Assembly (NCBI RefSeq): GCF_902702775.1
Contig: NZ_LR738724.1
Coordinates: 682,001-746,000 of the forward strand
Source: Streptococcus suis
GTDB lineage: Bacteria; Bacillota; Bacilli; Lactobacillales; Streptococcaceae
DNA length: 64,000 bases
Reading direction: 5' to 3'
Part shown: piece after piece, positions 36,587-45,515 of the stretch
Layout of the letters: every line of letters starts with the position of its first letter
Position numbering within the stretch: the first letter of the stretch is position 1
Notes under the pieces: model-generated
The model's input: only the letters and a program-made list of their open reading frames with translations
Databases searched by the model: none
Told to the model about the DNA's origin: nothing
Program-made: the position numbers and the translations under genes

Positions 36587-38485
36587 ATGATTATTCTAAG
36601 TGGAAACAAGATTGAACGCTCTTTTGCGGGCGAGGTTTTATTTAATAATATCAATATTCAAGTGGATGAGCGGGATCGGATTGCCCTTGTCGGAAAAAAT
36701 GGGGCAGGCAAGTCTACTCTGCTCAAAATCCTTGTCGGAGAAGAAGCAGCGACCAGCGGTGACATTTCAACTAAGCGTGATTTGTCCCTCTCTTATCTGG
36801 CACAGGACAGCCGTTTTGAGTCGGAAAATACTATCTATGATGAAATGCTCCATGTCTTTGACGACCTGCGGATGACGGAGAAACGTCTGCGGTCTATGGA
36901 AGAACAAATGGGCAGTCTGTCTGGTAATGAACTTGACCAGCTGATGAAAACTTATGATAGTTTGTCAGAGGAATTTCGTCTGGCAGGTGGTTTTAGCTAT
37001 GAGGCGGACATTCGTGCCATTTTGAATGGTTTTAAGTTTGACCAGACTATGTGGGACATGAAAATCTCTGAGTTATCAGGTGGTCAGAACACTCGACTTG
37101 CACTGGCAAAAATGCTTCTTGAAAGCCCAGAGTTATTGGTGCTGGATGAGCCGACCAACCACCTGGACATTGACACGATTGCCTGGCTGGAAAACTACCT
37201 AGTGCATTACAAGGGAGCCTTGATTATCGTCAGCCATGACCGCTATTTCTTGGACAAGGTGGCGACACTGACACTGGATTTGACCAAGCATTCCTTGGAC
37301 CGTTATGTGGGCAATTATTCTCAGTTTGTCGAGCTCAAAGAACAGAAGTTGCAAACGGAATTGCAAAACTATGAAAAGCAGCAGAAGGAAATTGCCAAAC
37401 TAGAAGACTTTGTCCAGAAAAATATCGTCCGTGCTTCGACCACCAAGCGTGCTCAGGCTCGACGGAAAAAACTGGAAAAGATGGAGCAACTGGACAAGCC
37501 AACAACTGGTCAGAAGTCTGCCAACATGACCTTCCAGTCAGACAAGACTTCAGGAAATATCGTCTTGACAGTGGAAAATGCTGCGGTGGGCTACGATGGA
37601 GAAATACTTTCTCAGCCCATTTCCATTGACCAACGAAAGCTGGATGCCATTGCCATTGTCGGTCCGAATGGAATCGGAAAAACAACCCTGCTCAAATCCA
37701 TCATCGGAGCTCTGCCATTTATCAAAGGGGAAGCCAAGCTCGGTGCCAATGTGGAAGTGGGCTACTATGACCAGACCCAGTCGGCCCTGACGCCTTCCAA
37801 TACCGTCTTGGAGGAGCTCTGGTCAGCCTTTTCGACCACGCCTGAAGTGGAAATCCGCAACCGCCTTGGAGCTTTCCTTTTCTCAGGTGACGATGTCAAA
37901 AAGTCTGTCTCCATGCTATCTGGTGGGGAAAAAGCCCGCCTGCTCCTCGCTAAGCTGTCCATGGAAAACAACAACTTCCTCATCCTCGACGAGCCGACCA
38001 ACCACTTGGATATCGACAGCAAGGAGGTCTTGGAAAATGCCCTCATCGACTTTGACGGCACCCTGCTCTTTGTCAGCCACGACCGCTATTTCATCAACCG
38101 CGTCGCCACAAAGGTGCTGGAAATCTCGGAAACGGGCTCCACGCTCTACTTGGGCGACTATGATTATTATCTGGAGAAAAAGGCAGAGCTGGAAGTAGAA
38201 GTCCAGCCTGACCAGCTAGAAAGTACCAGCCAATCAGCCGGAGCTATGGACTACCAAGCCCAAAAGGAAAACCAAAAAGAGCAACGCAAATTGGCCCGCC
38301 GCATCGAGCAAATCGAGGCAGAAATTGACAACATCGAAAACCGCCTGAGCGAGCTCAACCAAGCCATGCTAGAAACCAACGACATCGGCCAGCTGACCGA
38401 TTACCAGAAAGAAATCGACCAACTGACAGCCCAACAAGAAAGCCTCATGGAAGAATGGGAAGCATTATCTGAGCAGATGGGGTAG
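36587..38485 (+). CDS. ABC-F translation factor (Uup/YdiF type, two ATPase domains)
   Basis: A 632-residue soluble ABC-F protein; members bind the ribosomal E site and act on stalled or drug-bound ribosomes. Domain 1: Walker A GKNGAGKST near residue 38, signature LSGGQNTRLALAK, Walker B LLVLDEPTNHLD. An arm/linker of charged helices follows. Domain 2: GPNGIGKTT near 365, LSGGEKARLLLAK, LILDEPTNHLD. A C-terminal coiled coil (about 560-632, QKENQKEQRKLARRIEQIE) is typical of Uup/YdiF. There is no membrane domain. Start ATG 36587 coincides with the predicted transcription start. The 38486-38683 gap holds a GCCGCAA/TTGCGGC hairpin and no gene. Confidence 0.9.
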   Translation: MIILSGNKIERSFAGEVLFNNINIQVDERDRIALVGKNGAGKSTLLKILVGEEAATSGDISTKRDLSLSYLAQDSRFESENTIYDEMLHVFDDLRMTEKRLRSMEEQMGSLSGNELDQLMKTYDSLSEEFRLAGGFSYEADIRAILNGFKFDQTMWDMKISELSGGQNTRLALAKMLLESPELLVLDEPTNHLDIDTIAWLENYLVHYKGALIIVSHDRYFLDKVATLTLDLTKHSLDRYVGNYSQFVELKEQKLQTELQNYEKQQKEIAKLEDFVQKNIVRASTTKRAQARRKKLEKMEQLDKPTTGQKSANMTFQSDKTSGNIVLTVENAAVGYDGEILSQPISIDQRKLDAIAIVGPNGIGKTTLLKSIIGALPFIKGEAKLGANVEVGYYDQTQSALTPSNTVLEELWSAFSTTPEVEIRNRLGAFLFSGDDVKKSVSMLSGGEKARLLLAKLSMENNNFLILDEPTNHLDIDSKEVLENALIDFDGTLLFVSHDRYFINRVATKVLEISETGSTLYLGDYDYYLEKKAELEVEVQPDQLESTSQSAGAMDYQAQKENQKEQRKLARRIEQIEAEIDNIENRLSELNQAMLETNDIGQLTDYQKEIDQLTAQQESLMEEWEALSEQMG

Positions 38486-38683
38486 GTTGACAGGAAGTTG
38501 ACAATCTGTCAGAAACGCTATCAAATCAAGCTTGCAAGCAGGTCTTGCAATGAAAAAACTCTGCCGCAAAATTCTCTTGCGGCCAAAAATCTTATTTGCA
38601 AGCAAGCCTTTCTTGGCAAAGATCGACCGACAAGCTAAGATAAAGTTAGGACCTGCCAGACAGGGCCTAGTGAGGAGAACGAA

Positions 38684-39160
38684 ATGAACTTTGGACAACA
38701 AATCAAGGACTTACGGAAGAAGGAAGGTTTGACCCAGGAGCAGTTTGCCCTCAAGCTCAATGTGACACGGCAGGCTGTTTCCAACTGGGAAAATGACAAA
38801 AACCTACCCGACTTGGAACTCTTGATTCTCATGTCCTCTGTCTTTTCAATCTCCCTAGATCAACTTATCTTAGGAGGAACTGACATGAACAACATGACAG
38901 AAAAACTTGTCAAAGACGGTCGCGAAGGCCGTCGTACCCAGATGCACCTGACCATTACCATTATCGGAAGCTTTCTCATGGTTTTAGGCCTTGTATGCTT
39001 TCTTATCAAGGCCAATTCCGTCGAATATGTCGATGCCAACGGCATCTTGCATGAAAACTTCTACCTGCTCCCAGTCGGCTACCTGCTGGTCTTTACAGGA
39101 GCCCTTGCCACCCTCCTATCAGGACTAGCCCTGAACCGCTTTAGAAAAGAAAATACCTAA
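38684..39160 (+). CDS. XRE-family regulator fused to a two-helix membrane domain
   Basis: A 158-residue protein. Residues 1-62 form an HTH_3 domain (IKDLRKKEGLTQEQFALKLNVTR, then QAVSNWENDKNLPDLELLI). Two transmembrane segments follow (about 90-107, ITIIGSFLMVLGLVCFLI, and 128-148, LPVGYLLVFTGALATLL). It could thus sense a membrane signal; the C-terminal part resembles DUF3955-type domains. The target genes are unknown. RBS AGGAGAACGAA. The stop is followed directly by rlmA (one base between), so both are one transcript. Confidence 0.82.
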   Translation: MNFGQQIKDLRKKEGLTQEQFALKLNVTRQAVSNWENDKNLPDLELLILMSSVFSISLDQLILGGTDMNNMTEKLVKDGREGRRTQMHLTITIIGSFLMVLGLVCFLIKANSVEYVDANGILHENFYLLPVGYLLVFTGALATLLSGLALNRFRKENT

Positions 39161-39161
39161 G

Positions 39162-39989
39162 ATGACCAAACACCCACGTTTCCTTAATAGCGACCAATTT
39201 TTCGCCTGTCCACATTGTGGGCAGGCTCTTGGTCTTGACCTAAACAGCCTCCGCTGTCCCAACCGTCACACCTTCGACATCGCCAAGCAAGGCTACGTCA
39301 ATCTGGCACCTCAGGTCAAGCAGTCTGCCAACTACCACAAGTCTAGCTTTGAAAACCGCCAGGCCTTTTTAGAGGCGGGCTATTACGATCATCTCTATGA
39401 GGCTTTGGAGGGGAAAATAGCAGAGCTAGGCTTGCGGTCTGTCTTGGACATCGGTTGCGGGGAGGGCTTTTATTCCCGTAAGTTAGCCGAGAAAATGGAC
39501 TTTGACATTCTTGCTTTTGATATTTCTAAGGATTCCATTCTCTTAGCAGCAAGGACAGATAGCACTAAGTCGGTCAAATGGTTTGTCGGTGACTTGACAA
39601 AGTTGCCTATTCAAGACAAGACCATTGACGGCATCTTGGACATCTTTTCCCCAGCCAATTATCAGGAGTTTGCCAGAGTGTTGAAAGTTGGTGGGGCTAT
39701 CCTCAAGCTGGTCCCAGGCCCCAATCACCTCAAGGAGCTCCGCCATTTAGCCAAGGACCAACTCCGCAAGGAGTCTTATGATAACCAAGATATCGTGGAC
39801 CATTTCAGGTCTTACGTGGGGCAGGTGGAGCAAGTGCTGGTCAGCCGGACCCTGCCGATTACAGCCGCCTATGCTCAAGTCCTAGCAGACATGACGCCCC
39901 TTTTTTTCCAAGTGGACCAGTCCAAGCTGGATTTGAGCCAGTTGACCGAGATTACGGTTGAGGGAGTGCTTTTGGTTGGAACGATATAA
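39162..39989 (+). CDS. rlmA: 23S rRNA (guanine-N1)-methyltransferase, RlmA type
   Basis: A 275-residue SAM-dependent methyltransferase. The N-terminal zinc ribbon is FACPHCGQALGLDLNSLRCPNRHTFDIAKQGYVNL (ligands C-x2-C...C-x3-H). The Rossmann motif I is VLDIGCGEGFYS near residue 92 and motif IV IDGILDIFSPAN near 160. Gram-positive RlmA(II) methylates G748 of 23S rRNA, which influences tylosin and telithromycin binding; Gram-negative RlmA(I) modifies G745. It follows the XRE gene without an SD, implying translational coupling. A clear terminator follows. Confidence 0.9.
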   Translation: MTKHPRFLNSDQFFACPHCGQALGLDLNSLRCPNRHTFDIAKQGYVNLAPQVKQSANYHKSSFENRQAFLEAGYYDHLYEALEGKIAELGLRSVLDIGCGEGFYSRKLAEKMDFDILAFDISKDSILLAARTDSTKSVKWFVGDLTKLPIQDKTIDGILDIFSPANYQEFARVLKVGGAILKLVPGPNHLKELRHLAKDQLRKESYDNQDIVDHFRSYVGQVEQVLVSRTLPITAAYAQVLADMTPLFFQVDQSKLDLSQLTEITVEGVLLVGTI

Positions 39990-39995
39990 AAAATG

Positions 39996-40027
39996 AAACC
40001 GCCTCTGATTTCAGAAGCGGTTTTGCT
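39996..40027 (+). terminator. rlmA terminator
   Basis: AACCGC...TCTGA-TT-TCAGA...GCGGTT followed by TTGCTTT. Confidence 0.85.
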
Positions 40028-40036
40028 TTATTTCTC

Positions 40037-40140
40037 ATACTCTTCGAAAATCAAAGTCAGACGTTGTTGACTTGATTTGATGAACTTCAGTTCTATCTGC
40101 ATCTGCGTCGCCTAGTCTGATTCTGATTTTCATTGAGTAT
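40037..40140. repeat. BOX-like element overlapping the gatD stop codon
   Basis: Starts ATACTCTTCGAAAATCAAAG and ends TGATTTTCATTGAGTAT; the internal module contains AGTTCTATCTGCATCTGCG. Its right end supplies the last three codons and stop of gatD (minus strand). Confidence 0.85.
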
Positions 40141-40918
40141 CAAATTCTGCCTTACTTTTTACATCGCCGTATTCTTCAGCGACTTCTTTGCTGAGGATAT
40201 CGGCATAGCTAGCAAGTTGGATGTCTTGTCCGTATTTTTTGCGGAGGGCAGTTGTGACCAGGCGGTAGGCTAGGTTGGCATTGCGGGACAGGATTGGTCC
40301 GTGGAAGTAGCTGCCGAAGGTGTTTTTGTAGTGCAGGCCTTCGCCACCGTCTTCCTTGTTGTTGCCATTACCATAGACAACCTTGCCCAGCGATTTTTGG
40401 TTGTCAGCTAAGAAGGTACGGCCTTGGTGGTTTTCAAAACCATAGTAGGTTTCGTTGAATTCATCATTGTGAATCTTGATGTCACCGATGTAGCGGTTGT
40501 TGGTTTGGTTGAGGGTGTAGTGGCCCATGATACCCAGTCCGTCAATCTTGCGGCCGCCAGCTTCGATGTAGTATTGACCGAGCAATTGGAAGCCACCGCA
40601 GATAGCCAGCATGACACCATCGTTTTCGATAAAGTCTGCTAGGCTGTCTTTTTTAGTCGGTAAATCCTTAGCTAGAATGGATTGTTCATAGTCCTGTCCA
40701 CCGCCGAAAAAGGCGATATCGTAGAAATCCTTGTCAAATTCATCTGTCAGTGAAACGATGTCCACCTGGACACGAGCACCGAGCTTTTCAGCCACATACT
40801 TGAGCATGAGGATATTGCCATTGTCACCGTAGGTATTCATCAAATCGCCGTAGAGGTGAGCGATGTGGAGATCGTAAGTGTAGTCTTTTTCAGGACTTTT
40901 TAATGATGTATAGACCAT
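40130..40918 (-). CDS. gatD: Lipid II isoglutaminyl synthase, glutaminase subunit GatD
   Basis: A 262-residue class I glutamine amidotransferase of the CobB/CobQ type that supplies ammonia to MurT for amidation of the D-Glu of lipid II. The nucleophile cysteine is in [15 protein letters not shown] near residue 104; [11 protein letters not shown] is near 32, and the catalytic histidine lies in [14 protein letters not shown] near 220. The start overlaps the murT stop (TAATG), so translation is coupled. The C-terminal codons DTQ and the stop lie in a BOX-like element, so the tail has been altered by insertion. Confidence 0.93.
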   Translation of the reverse strand: MVYTSLKSPEKDYTYDLHIAHLYGDLMNTYGDNGNILMLKYVAEKLGARVQVDIVSLTDEFDKDFYDIAFFGGGQDYEQSILAKDLPTKKDSLADFIENDGVMLAICGGFQLLGQYYIEAGGRKIDGLGIMGHYTLNQTNNRYIGDIKIHNDEFNETYYGFENHQGRTFLADNQKSLGKVVYGNGNNKEDGGEGLHYKNTFGSYFHGPILSRNANLAYRLVTTALRKKYGQDIQLASYADILSKEVAEEYGDVKSKAEFDTQ

Positions 40919-42261
40919 TATTTCATCTCCTTTCCAACGGCTTGGCGTTGAGCCAGCAAGTCACGGAATTCCAGCATCGCCGTATAGGTTGCGAGGATAT
41001 AGGCATGCTGACTGCTAGACTGCTCAATCAAGGTCATGATGTCTTCCAGTTTTGGCGTTTCAGTAATCTGGTCCTCTGGATAGCCAGTCACACGGAGGCG
41101 ACGGGCAATTTCAGACGAACGAACACCACCTGCAAAGACTTGAGGAATGTCCATTTGGGTGATTTGTTCAAAGTCGGCGTCCCAAATCCAGCTGGTATCA
41201 ATTCCGTCAGCGTAGTTGGCATTGAGAAGGACGGACAGGCTAAAATCGTAAGGAGCCAGTTTCATCATTTCAATGGCTTGGGTTGCACCGACAGGGTTTT
41301 TAATCAAGACCAGAGTACAATCCTTATCGCCCAATTTAAAGGTTTCTTGGCGACCAAAGACAGCCTTAGACTTGTCAAAACCTGCCTTGATTTTCTCAGG
41401 AGATACGCCGAAAAATTCTGCTACGCTGACAGCTGCTAGGGCATTATAGATATTGTAAAGCCCACCGATGTTGATTTTGTAATCCTGACCGTCAATAGCA
41501 AAGGTAGAAGAAGTATTGGTGATTTCCTTCAACTCTGTTAACTTGTAGTCCAGCTCAGGTCGGCTAAAGCCACAGTTGTTACAGATATAGCTACCCAAGT
41601 TAGCGTAGGTATTGAGCTTGTACTGGATAATCTGGTGGCAATGCGGGCAGAGAACGCCTTCGGTATTGTAATGGGCCAGACGTGGCTCATGCTCGTCCGT
41701 CGCAAAACCGTAGTATTTTACTGGATTGATAACGGTGGTCGAGTTGAAAAGCGGGCTGTCACCGTTGGCGAGAATGGTCGCCTGAGGTGCCTTGGCAGCC
41801 CCATCCAAAATCATCTGGTAGGTGGTATAAATCTCGCCGTAACGGTCCATTTGGTCACGGAAGATATTGGTAAAGACAATCAGGCTAGGCTTGATAAAGT
41901 CGGTGACACGGGCCAGGCTGGCCTCATCAATCTCCAAGACGGCAATCTTCTTGCCATTTTTATTTTTCTTGGCAGATAAAAAGGTGGCTGTAATCCCTGT
42001 AATCATATTGGCGCCGCTGGTATTGGTCGTAATTTCTCCAAAGGCTTCTTGGAGGATACCAACTGTCAGGGCGGTGGTCAGGGTCTTACCGTTAGTACCT
42101 GTCACAACAATGACTTCATAATCCTTAGCCAAACTATCTAAAATATGTTTATCGAATTTGAGGGCAATTTTTCCAGGCAGGGTAGTACCACGTCCTAGTT
42201 TTTTCAAAATGAACTGGGAACTTTTTCCTGCTAGAATACCCAAAGCTGTATTTATTTTCAT
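40918..42261 (-). CDS. murT: Lipid II isoglutaminyl synthase, Mur ligase subunit MurT
   Basis: A 447-residue Mur-ligase-like ATPase that activates the D-isoglutamate of lipid II for amidation with GatD; this is essential for efficient cross-linking in streptococci. The ATP loop is [13 protein letters not shown] near residue 55. A Cys4 zinc ribbon unique to MurT is present (CPHCHQ near 203 and CNNCGF near 228). The DUF1727 C-terminal domain holds [22 protein letters not shown] near 345. Length is typical. The intergenic region to cdaA carries the divergent promoters. Confidence 0.93.
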   Translation of the reverse strand: MKINTALGILAGKSSQFILKKLGRGTTLPGKIALKFDKHILDSLAKDYEVIVVTGTNGKTLTTALTVGILQEAFGEITTNTSGANMITGITATFLSAKKNKNGKKIAVLEIDEASLARVTDFIKPSLIVFTNIFRDQMDRYGEIYTTYQMILDGAAKAPQATILANGDSPLFNSTTVINPVKYYGFATDEHEPRLAHYNTEGVLCPHCHQIIQYKLNTYANLGSYICNNCGFSRPELDYKLTELKEITNTSSTFAIDGQDYKINIGGLYNIYNALAAVSVAEFFGVSPEKIKAGFDKSKAVFGRQETFKLGDKDCTLVLIKNPVGATQAIEMMKLAPYDFSLSVLLNANYADGIDTSWIWDADFEQITQMDIPQVFAGGVRSSEIARRLRVTGYPEDQITETPKLEDIMTLIEQSSSQHAYILATYTAMLEFRDLLAQRQAVGKEMK

Positions 42262-42392
42262 GGGACTATTTTATCATAAAGGTCACTGATTTTCTAGAAT
42301 GGAGTGTGTTGGAATGTGATATATTCCTGCAGTAAATCTGTAATATTTTTAACAGGAAGGTCACTATTTTCTAAAGAAAAGGGGAAAAAATA

Positions 42393-42401
42393 TGGTATAA
42401 T
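42393..42401 (+). promoter_or_regulatory. Promoter of the cdaA-cdaR-glmM operon
   Basis: TGGTATAAT preceded by TA; extended -10 identical to that of gyrB. The predicted leader is about 35 nt. Confidence 0.65.
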
Positions 42402-42442
42402 GAGTACATTACTATGTATGAGTTAGAAAGTATGAGAATGAT

Positions 42443-43297
42443 ATGTTAAACCTAAACCAGTTACTGGATACAGGGTATTGGTCGAGTTTGATAGCCAGTC
42501 CTTGGACCGCACTGTTGCACCTAATTGATATTAGTATAGTTGTTTATTTGATTTATAATTTTAGTAAGGCTATTGCAGGTACTAAAATTATGACATTGAT
42601 TCGAGGGGTTTTTCTCTTCATTATTGTCCAGATTATAGCTAGTTTATTCGGTCTGCAGACGATTGCTTGGCTGATTAATCAAGTAATCACGTATGGAGTT
42701 ATTGCAGCAGTAGTTATTTTTGCACCAGAGTTGCGTGCCATGCTTGAAAAACTCGGCAGGACAACTCAGATTTTTGGGGCAAATACTGTGAGTGCAGAAG
42801 AAAAGCTAATTGTTGCTTTTCTCAAATCTGTTGCTTATATGTCTCCGCGTAAAATTGGTGCACTTGTGGCAGTAGAACAAGCCCAAACATTACAAGAATA
42901 TAGAGCAACGGGGATTCCTCTTAATGCGGATATATCTCAGGAATTATTAATAAATATTTTCATCCCGAATACACCGCTACACGATGGGGCCGTAATTGTC
43001 AAGGAAGACAAGGTAGCGGTTGCTTGTGCTTATTTGCCCCTGTCAGAGAGCGCAGGAATTTCAAAGGAATTTGGAACACGACACCGTGCAGCCATTGGCT
43101 TATCGGAGGTATCTGATGCGTTTGTGTTTATTGTTTCTGAAGAAACTGGCAGTATTTCTATTGCACGAAACGGGATATTCAAACATGACTTGACTTTGGA
43201 TGAGTTTGAAGCAGAGTTGCGAGCGACTTTTATTTCTGAAAATGTAGAGAAAAAGTCCATCTGGAAGCGATTAGGAGGTGGCAAACATGAACGATAA
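42443..43297 (+). CDS. cdaA: Diadenylate cyclase CdaA
   Basis: A 284-residue membrane enzyme making c-di-AMP from two ATP. Three N-terminal helices (about residues 15-95) precede the DAC domain with the catalytic DGAVIVKED near residue 180 and GTRHRAAIGLSEVSDA near 215. It is the sole housekeeping cyclase type in streptococci and controls potassium and osmotic balance. The cdaA-cdaR-glmM order is conserved across Firmicutes; CdaR and GlmM modulate the cyclase. The pApA/c-di-AMP phosphodiesterase gene is also in this window (3096-4040). Confidence 0.95.
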   Translation: MLNLNQLLDTGYWSSLIASPWTALLHLIDISIVVYLIYNFSKAIAGTKIMTLIRGVFLFIIVQIIASLFGLQTIAWLINQVITYGVIAAVVIFAPELRAMLEKLGRTTQIFGANTVSAEEKLIVAFLKSVAYMSPRKIGALVAVEQAQTLQEYRATGIPLNADISQELLINIFIPNTPLHDGAVIVKEDKVAVACAYLPLSESAGISKEFGTRHRAAIGLSEVSDAFVFIVSEETGSISIARNGIFKHDLTLDEFEAELRATFISENVEKKSIWKRLGGGKHER

Positions 43298-43991
43298 GTT
43301 TAAAGCTGTAGGTCACTTAGCCCTATCTATTTTCCTAGCATTGTTGCTCTTTTTCTATGCAACAACCACCAACTATAAAAATTCAGAATCAGCTGCACAG
43401 AATACGGAGTCAGAAACCTATGTTCACACACTTAACAATGTACCGATTGAGATTGAATATGATACAAATAAGTATTTTATTTCCGGATTTTCTTCGACGG
43501 TGGCAGTTGAATTAAGGGGCTCTAATCGTGTTCTCCTACAGAGAGAATCAGATGAGTCAACTCGGACTTTTCAAGTGACTGCGGATTTGAGAGAGTTGAG
43601 TGATGGGACACAAACTGTCAAGCTACAATTGACCAATTTGCCGGCAGGAGTGAGTGCGACACTAGCACCAGATGCGATTACCGTCAAGATTGGTAAAAAA
43701 GTTAGCAAGGCATTCCCAGTAGCAGGTCGAGTCTATAGTAATCAATTGGCAGAAGGTTACAGTCTGTCTAAGGTTTCAGTCAACGTAGATACCGTTAAAG
43801 TGACAACGGATGAAGAAACAATGGCTAAGATTGATCGGGTCGAAGCTGTTGCGATGGATGTGAGCAATCTGTCTGAGAATTATAGTGGCACAGCTAAATT
43901 ACAGGCTGTAGACAGCGATGGCAATGTCTTGCCAGTTGTACTGTCTCAGACGGAAGCAAATATGCAAATTATACTTACAAAAACAAAATAA
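43287..43991 (+). CDS. cdaR: CdaA regulator CdaR (YbbR-domain protein)
   Basis: A 234-residue protein with a single N-terminal membrane helix (residues about 9-28, HLALSIFLALLLFFYATT) and extracytoplasmic YbbR repeats (VELRGSNRVLLQ, LTNLPAGVSATLAPDAITVKI, VTTDEETMAKIDRVEAVAMDV). CdaR binds CdaA and tunes its activity. It has two YbbR-like repeats, fewer than the three or four of Bacillus. ATG 43287 is preferred because AGGAGG lies 8 bases upstream; it overlaps the cdaA end by 11 bases. Confidence 0.9.
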   Translation: MNDKFKAVGHLALSIFLALLLFFYATTTNYKNSESAAQNTESETYVHTLNNVPIEIEYDTNKYFISGFSSTVAVELRGSNRVLLQRESDESTRTFQVTADLRELSDGTQTVKLQLTNLPAGVSATLAPDAITVKIGKKVSKAFPVAGRVYSNQLAEGYSLSKVSVNVDTVKVTTDEETMAKIDRVEAVAMDVSNLSENYSGTAKLQAVDSDGNVLPVVLSQTEANMQIILTKTK

Positions 43992-44003
43992 GAGGTTATG
44001 AAA

Positions 44004-45353
44004 ATGGGTAAATATTTTGGGACAGATGGTGTCCGTGGAGAAGCAAACGTAGAATTAACGCCAGAATTAGCATTCAAATTGGGTCGTTTTGGTGGTTATG
44101 TCCTTAGCCAGCATGAGACGGATGTTCCTCGTGTCTTTGTGGCGCGTGACACACGTATCTCAGGTCAAATGTTAGAGGCTGCCTTGATTGCAGGACTTCT
44201 ATCAGTAGGGATTCATGTGTATAAATTGGGAGTTTTAGCGACACCGGGTGTTGCTCACCTAGTCAAAACTGAAAAAGCAAGTGCAGGTGTCATGATTTCT
44301 GCAAGTCATAACCCAGCGCAAGATAACGGTATCAAATTCTTTGCTGGTGATGGTTTCAAATTGGATGATGCATTGGAAGCGGAAATTGAGGCTCTTCTTG
44401 ATGCTGAGGAAGACACATTGCCACGCCCATCCGCTCAAGGTTTAGGAGATGTGGTAGAATATCCAGAAGGTCTACGTAAGTACCAGCAATTCTTGGTGTC
44501 AACTGGTACAGATTTGGACGGTATGAAAGTTGCACTCGATACAGCCAATGGTGCTGCAGCAACATCTGCGCGTCAAATTTTTGTAGATTTGGGAGCAGAT
44601 TTGACAGTAATGGCTGAAAAGCCAGATGGCTTGAATATCAATGAGGGCGTTGGTTCAACTCATCCTGAAAAATTGCAAGAACTGGTCAAGGAAACAGGTA
44701 GTCAAATTGGACTTGCCTTTGATGGTGACAGTGACCGCTTGATTGCCGTCGATGAAAATGGTGATTTAGTAGACGGCGACCGTATCATGTACATCGTTGG
44801 TAAATACCTTGCTGATCGAGGTCTATTGGCCAAAAATACAATTGTGACTACAGTTATGTCCAACCTTGGTTTCCATAAGGCTTTGGATCGTGAAGGTATT
44901 GAAAAAGCTGTGACCGCAGTTGGTGACCGTTATGTGGTCGAAGAAATGCGCAAGGAAGGCTACAATGTCGGTGGTGAGCAGTCAGGACATGTGATTCTGA
45001 TGGATTATAACACCACAGGAGACGGCCAGTTGACCGCTGTGCAATTGACCAAAATCATGAAAGAAACTGGTAAGAAGTTGTCAGAATTGGCAGCAGAAGT
45101 GACCATTTACCCACAAAAATTGGTCAATATCCGTGTGGAAAACAGCATGAAAGACAAGGCAATGGAAGTGCCTGCTATTGCAGCTATCATTGAAAAAATG
45201 GAAGCAGAAATGGCTGGCAACGGTCGTATCTTGGTTCGCCCAAGTGGTACTGAGCCCCTCTTGCGTGTCATGGCAGAAGCGCCAACGGATGCTGAAGTCG
45301 ATTACTACGTGGACACCATTGCCGATGTGGTCCGTGCGGAAATCGGGAGTTAG
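44004..45353 (+). CDS. glmM: Phosphoglucosamine mutase
   Basis: A 449-residue enzyme converting glucosamine-6-phosphate to glucosamine-1-phosphate for UDP-GlcNAc and wall synthesis. [14 protein letters not shown] at the start, the phosphoserine loop [19 protein letters not shown] near residue 100, the metal loop [14 protein letters not shown] near 240, the sugar loop GGEQSGHVI near 325 and the phosphate site [12 protein letters not shown] near 413 are all present. AGAGG sits 8 bases before ATG 44004, so I use it rather than the ATG two codons earlier. It ends the cdaA operon. Confidence 0.96.
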   Translation: MGKYFGTDGVRGEANVELTPELAFKLGRFGGYVLSQHETDVPRVFVARDTRISGQMLEAALIAGLLSVGIHVYKLGVLATPGVAHLVKTEKASAGVMISASHNPAQDNGIKFFAGDGFKLDDALEAEIEALLDAEEDTLPRPSAQGLGDVVEYPEGLRKYQQFLVSTGTDLDGMKVALDTANGAAATSARQIFVDLGADLTVMAEKPDGLNINEGVGSTHPEKLQELVKETGSQIGLAFDGDSDRLIAVDENGDLVDGDRIMYIVGKYLADRGLLAKNTIVTTVMSNLGFHKALDREGIEKAVTAVGDRYVVEEMRKEGYNVGGEQSGHVILMDYNTTGDGQLTAVQLTKIMKETGKKLSELAAEVTIYPQKLVNIRVENSMKDKAMEVPAIAAIIEKMEAEMAGNGRILVRPSGTEPLLRVMAEAPTDAEVDYYVDTIADVVRAEIGS

Positions 45354-45405
45354 ATAGAAATCAGTAACTCGTAGAGTTTGATTTCGTTGTCTAACCCCCG
45401 CAAGG

Positions 45406-45498
45406 TTGAGTAGGAATTTCACAGCTGATAGGCGAAGAAATTCCACTCAAGACTGCGAAAATAAAAGTAAAAACTGGGGTTTGTTACTCCAGTTCTTT
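45406..45498 (+). terminator. Long hairpin and terminator after glmM
   Basis: TTGAGT-A-GGAATTTC pairs with GAAATTCC-ACTCAA (45406-45450, 14 pairs with one bulged A). Then AACTGGGG...CTCCAGTT followed by CTTT (45472-45498) acts as terminator. Confidence 0.7.
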
Positions 45499-45515
45499 GA
45501 TGTTATGAGGAAATT

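Noticed and set aside
40903..41439. Plus-strand frame across the gatD/murT junction
   Set aside because: It overlaps the MurT catalytic region in antisense and has no start signals.
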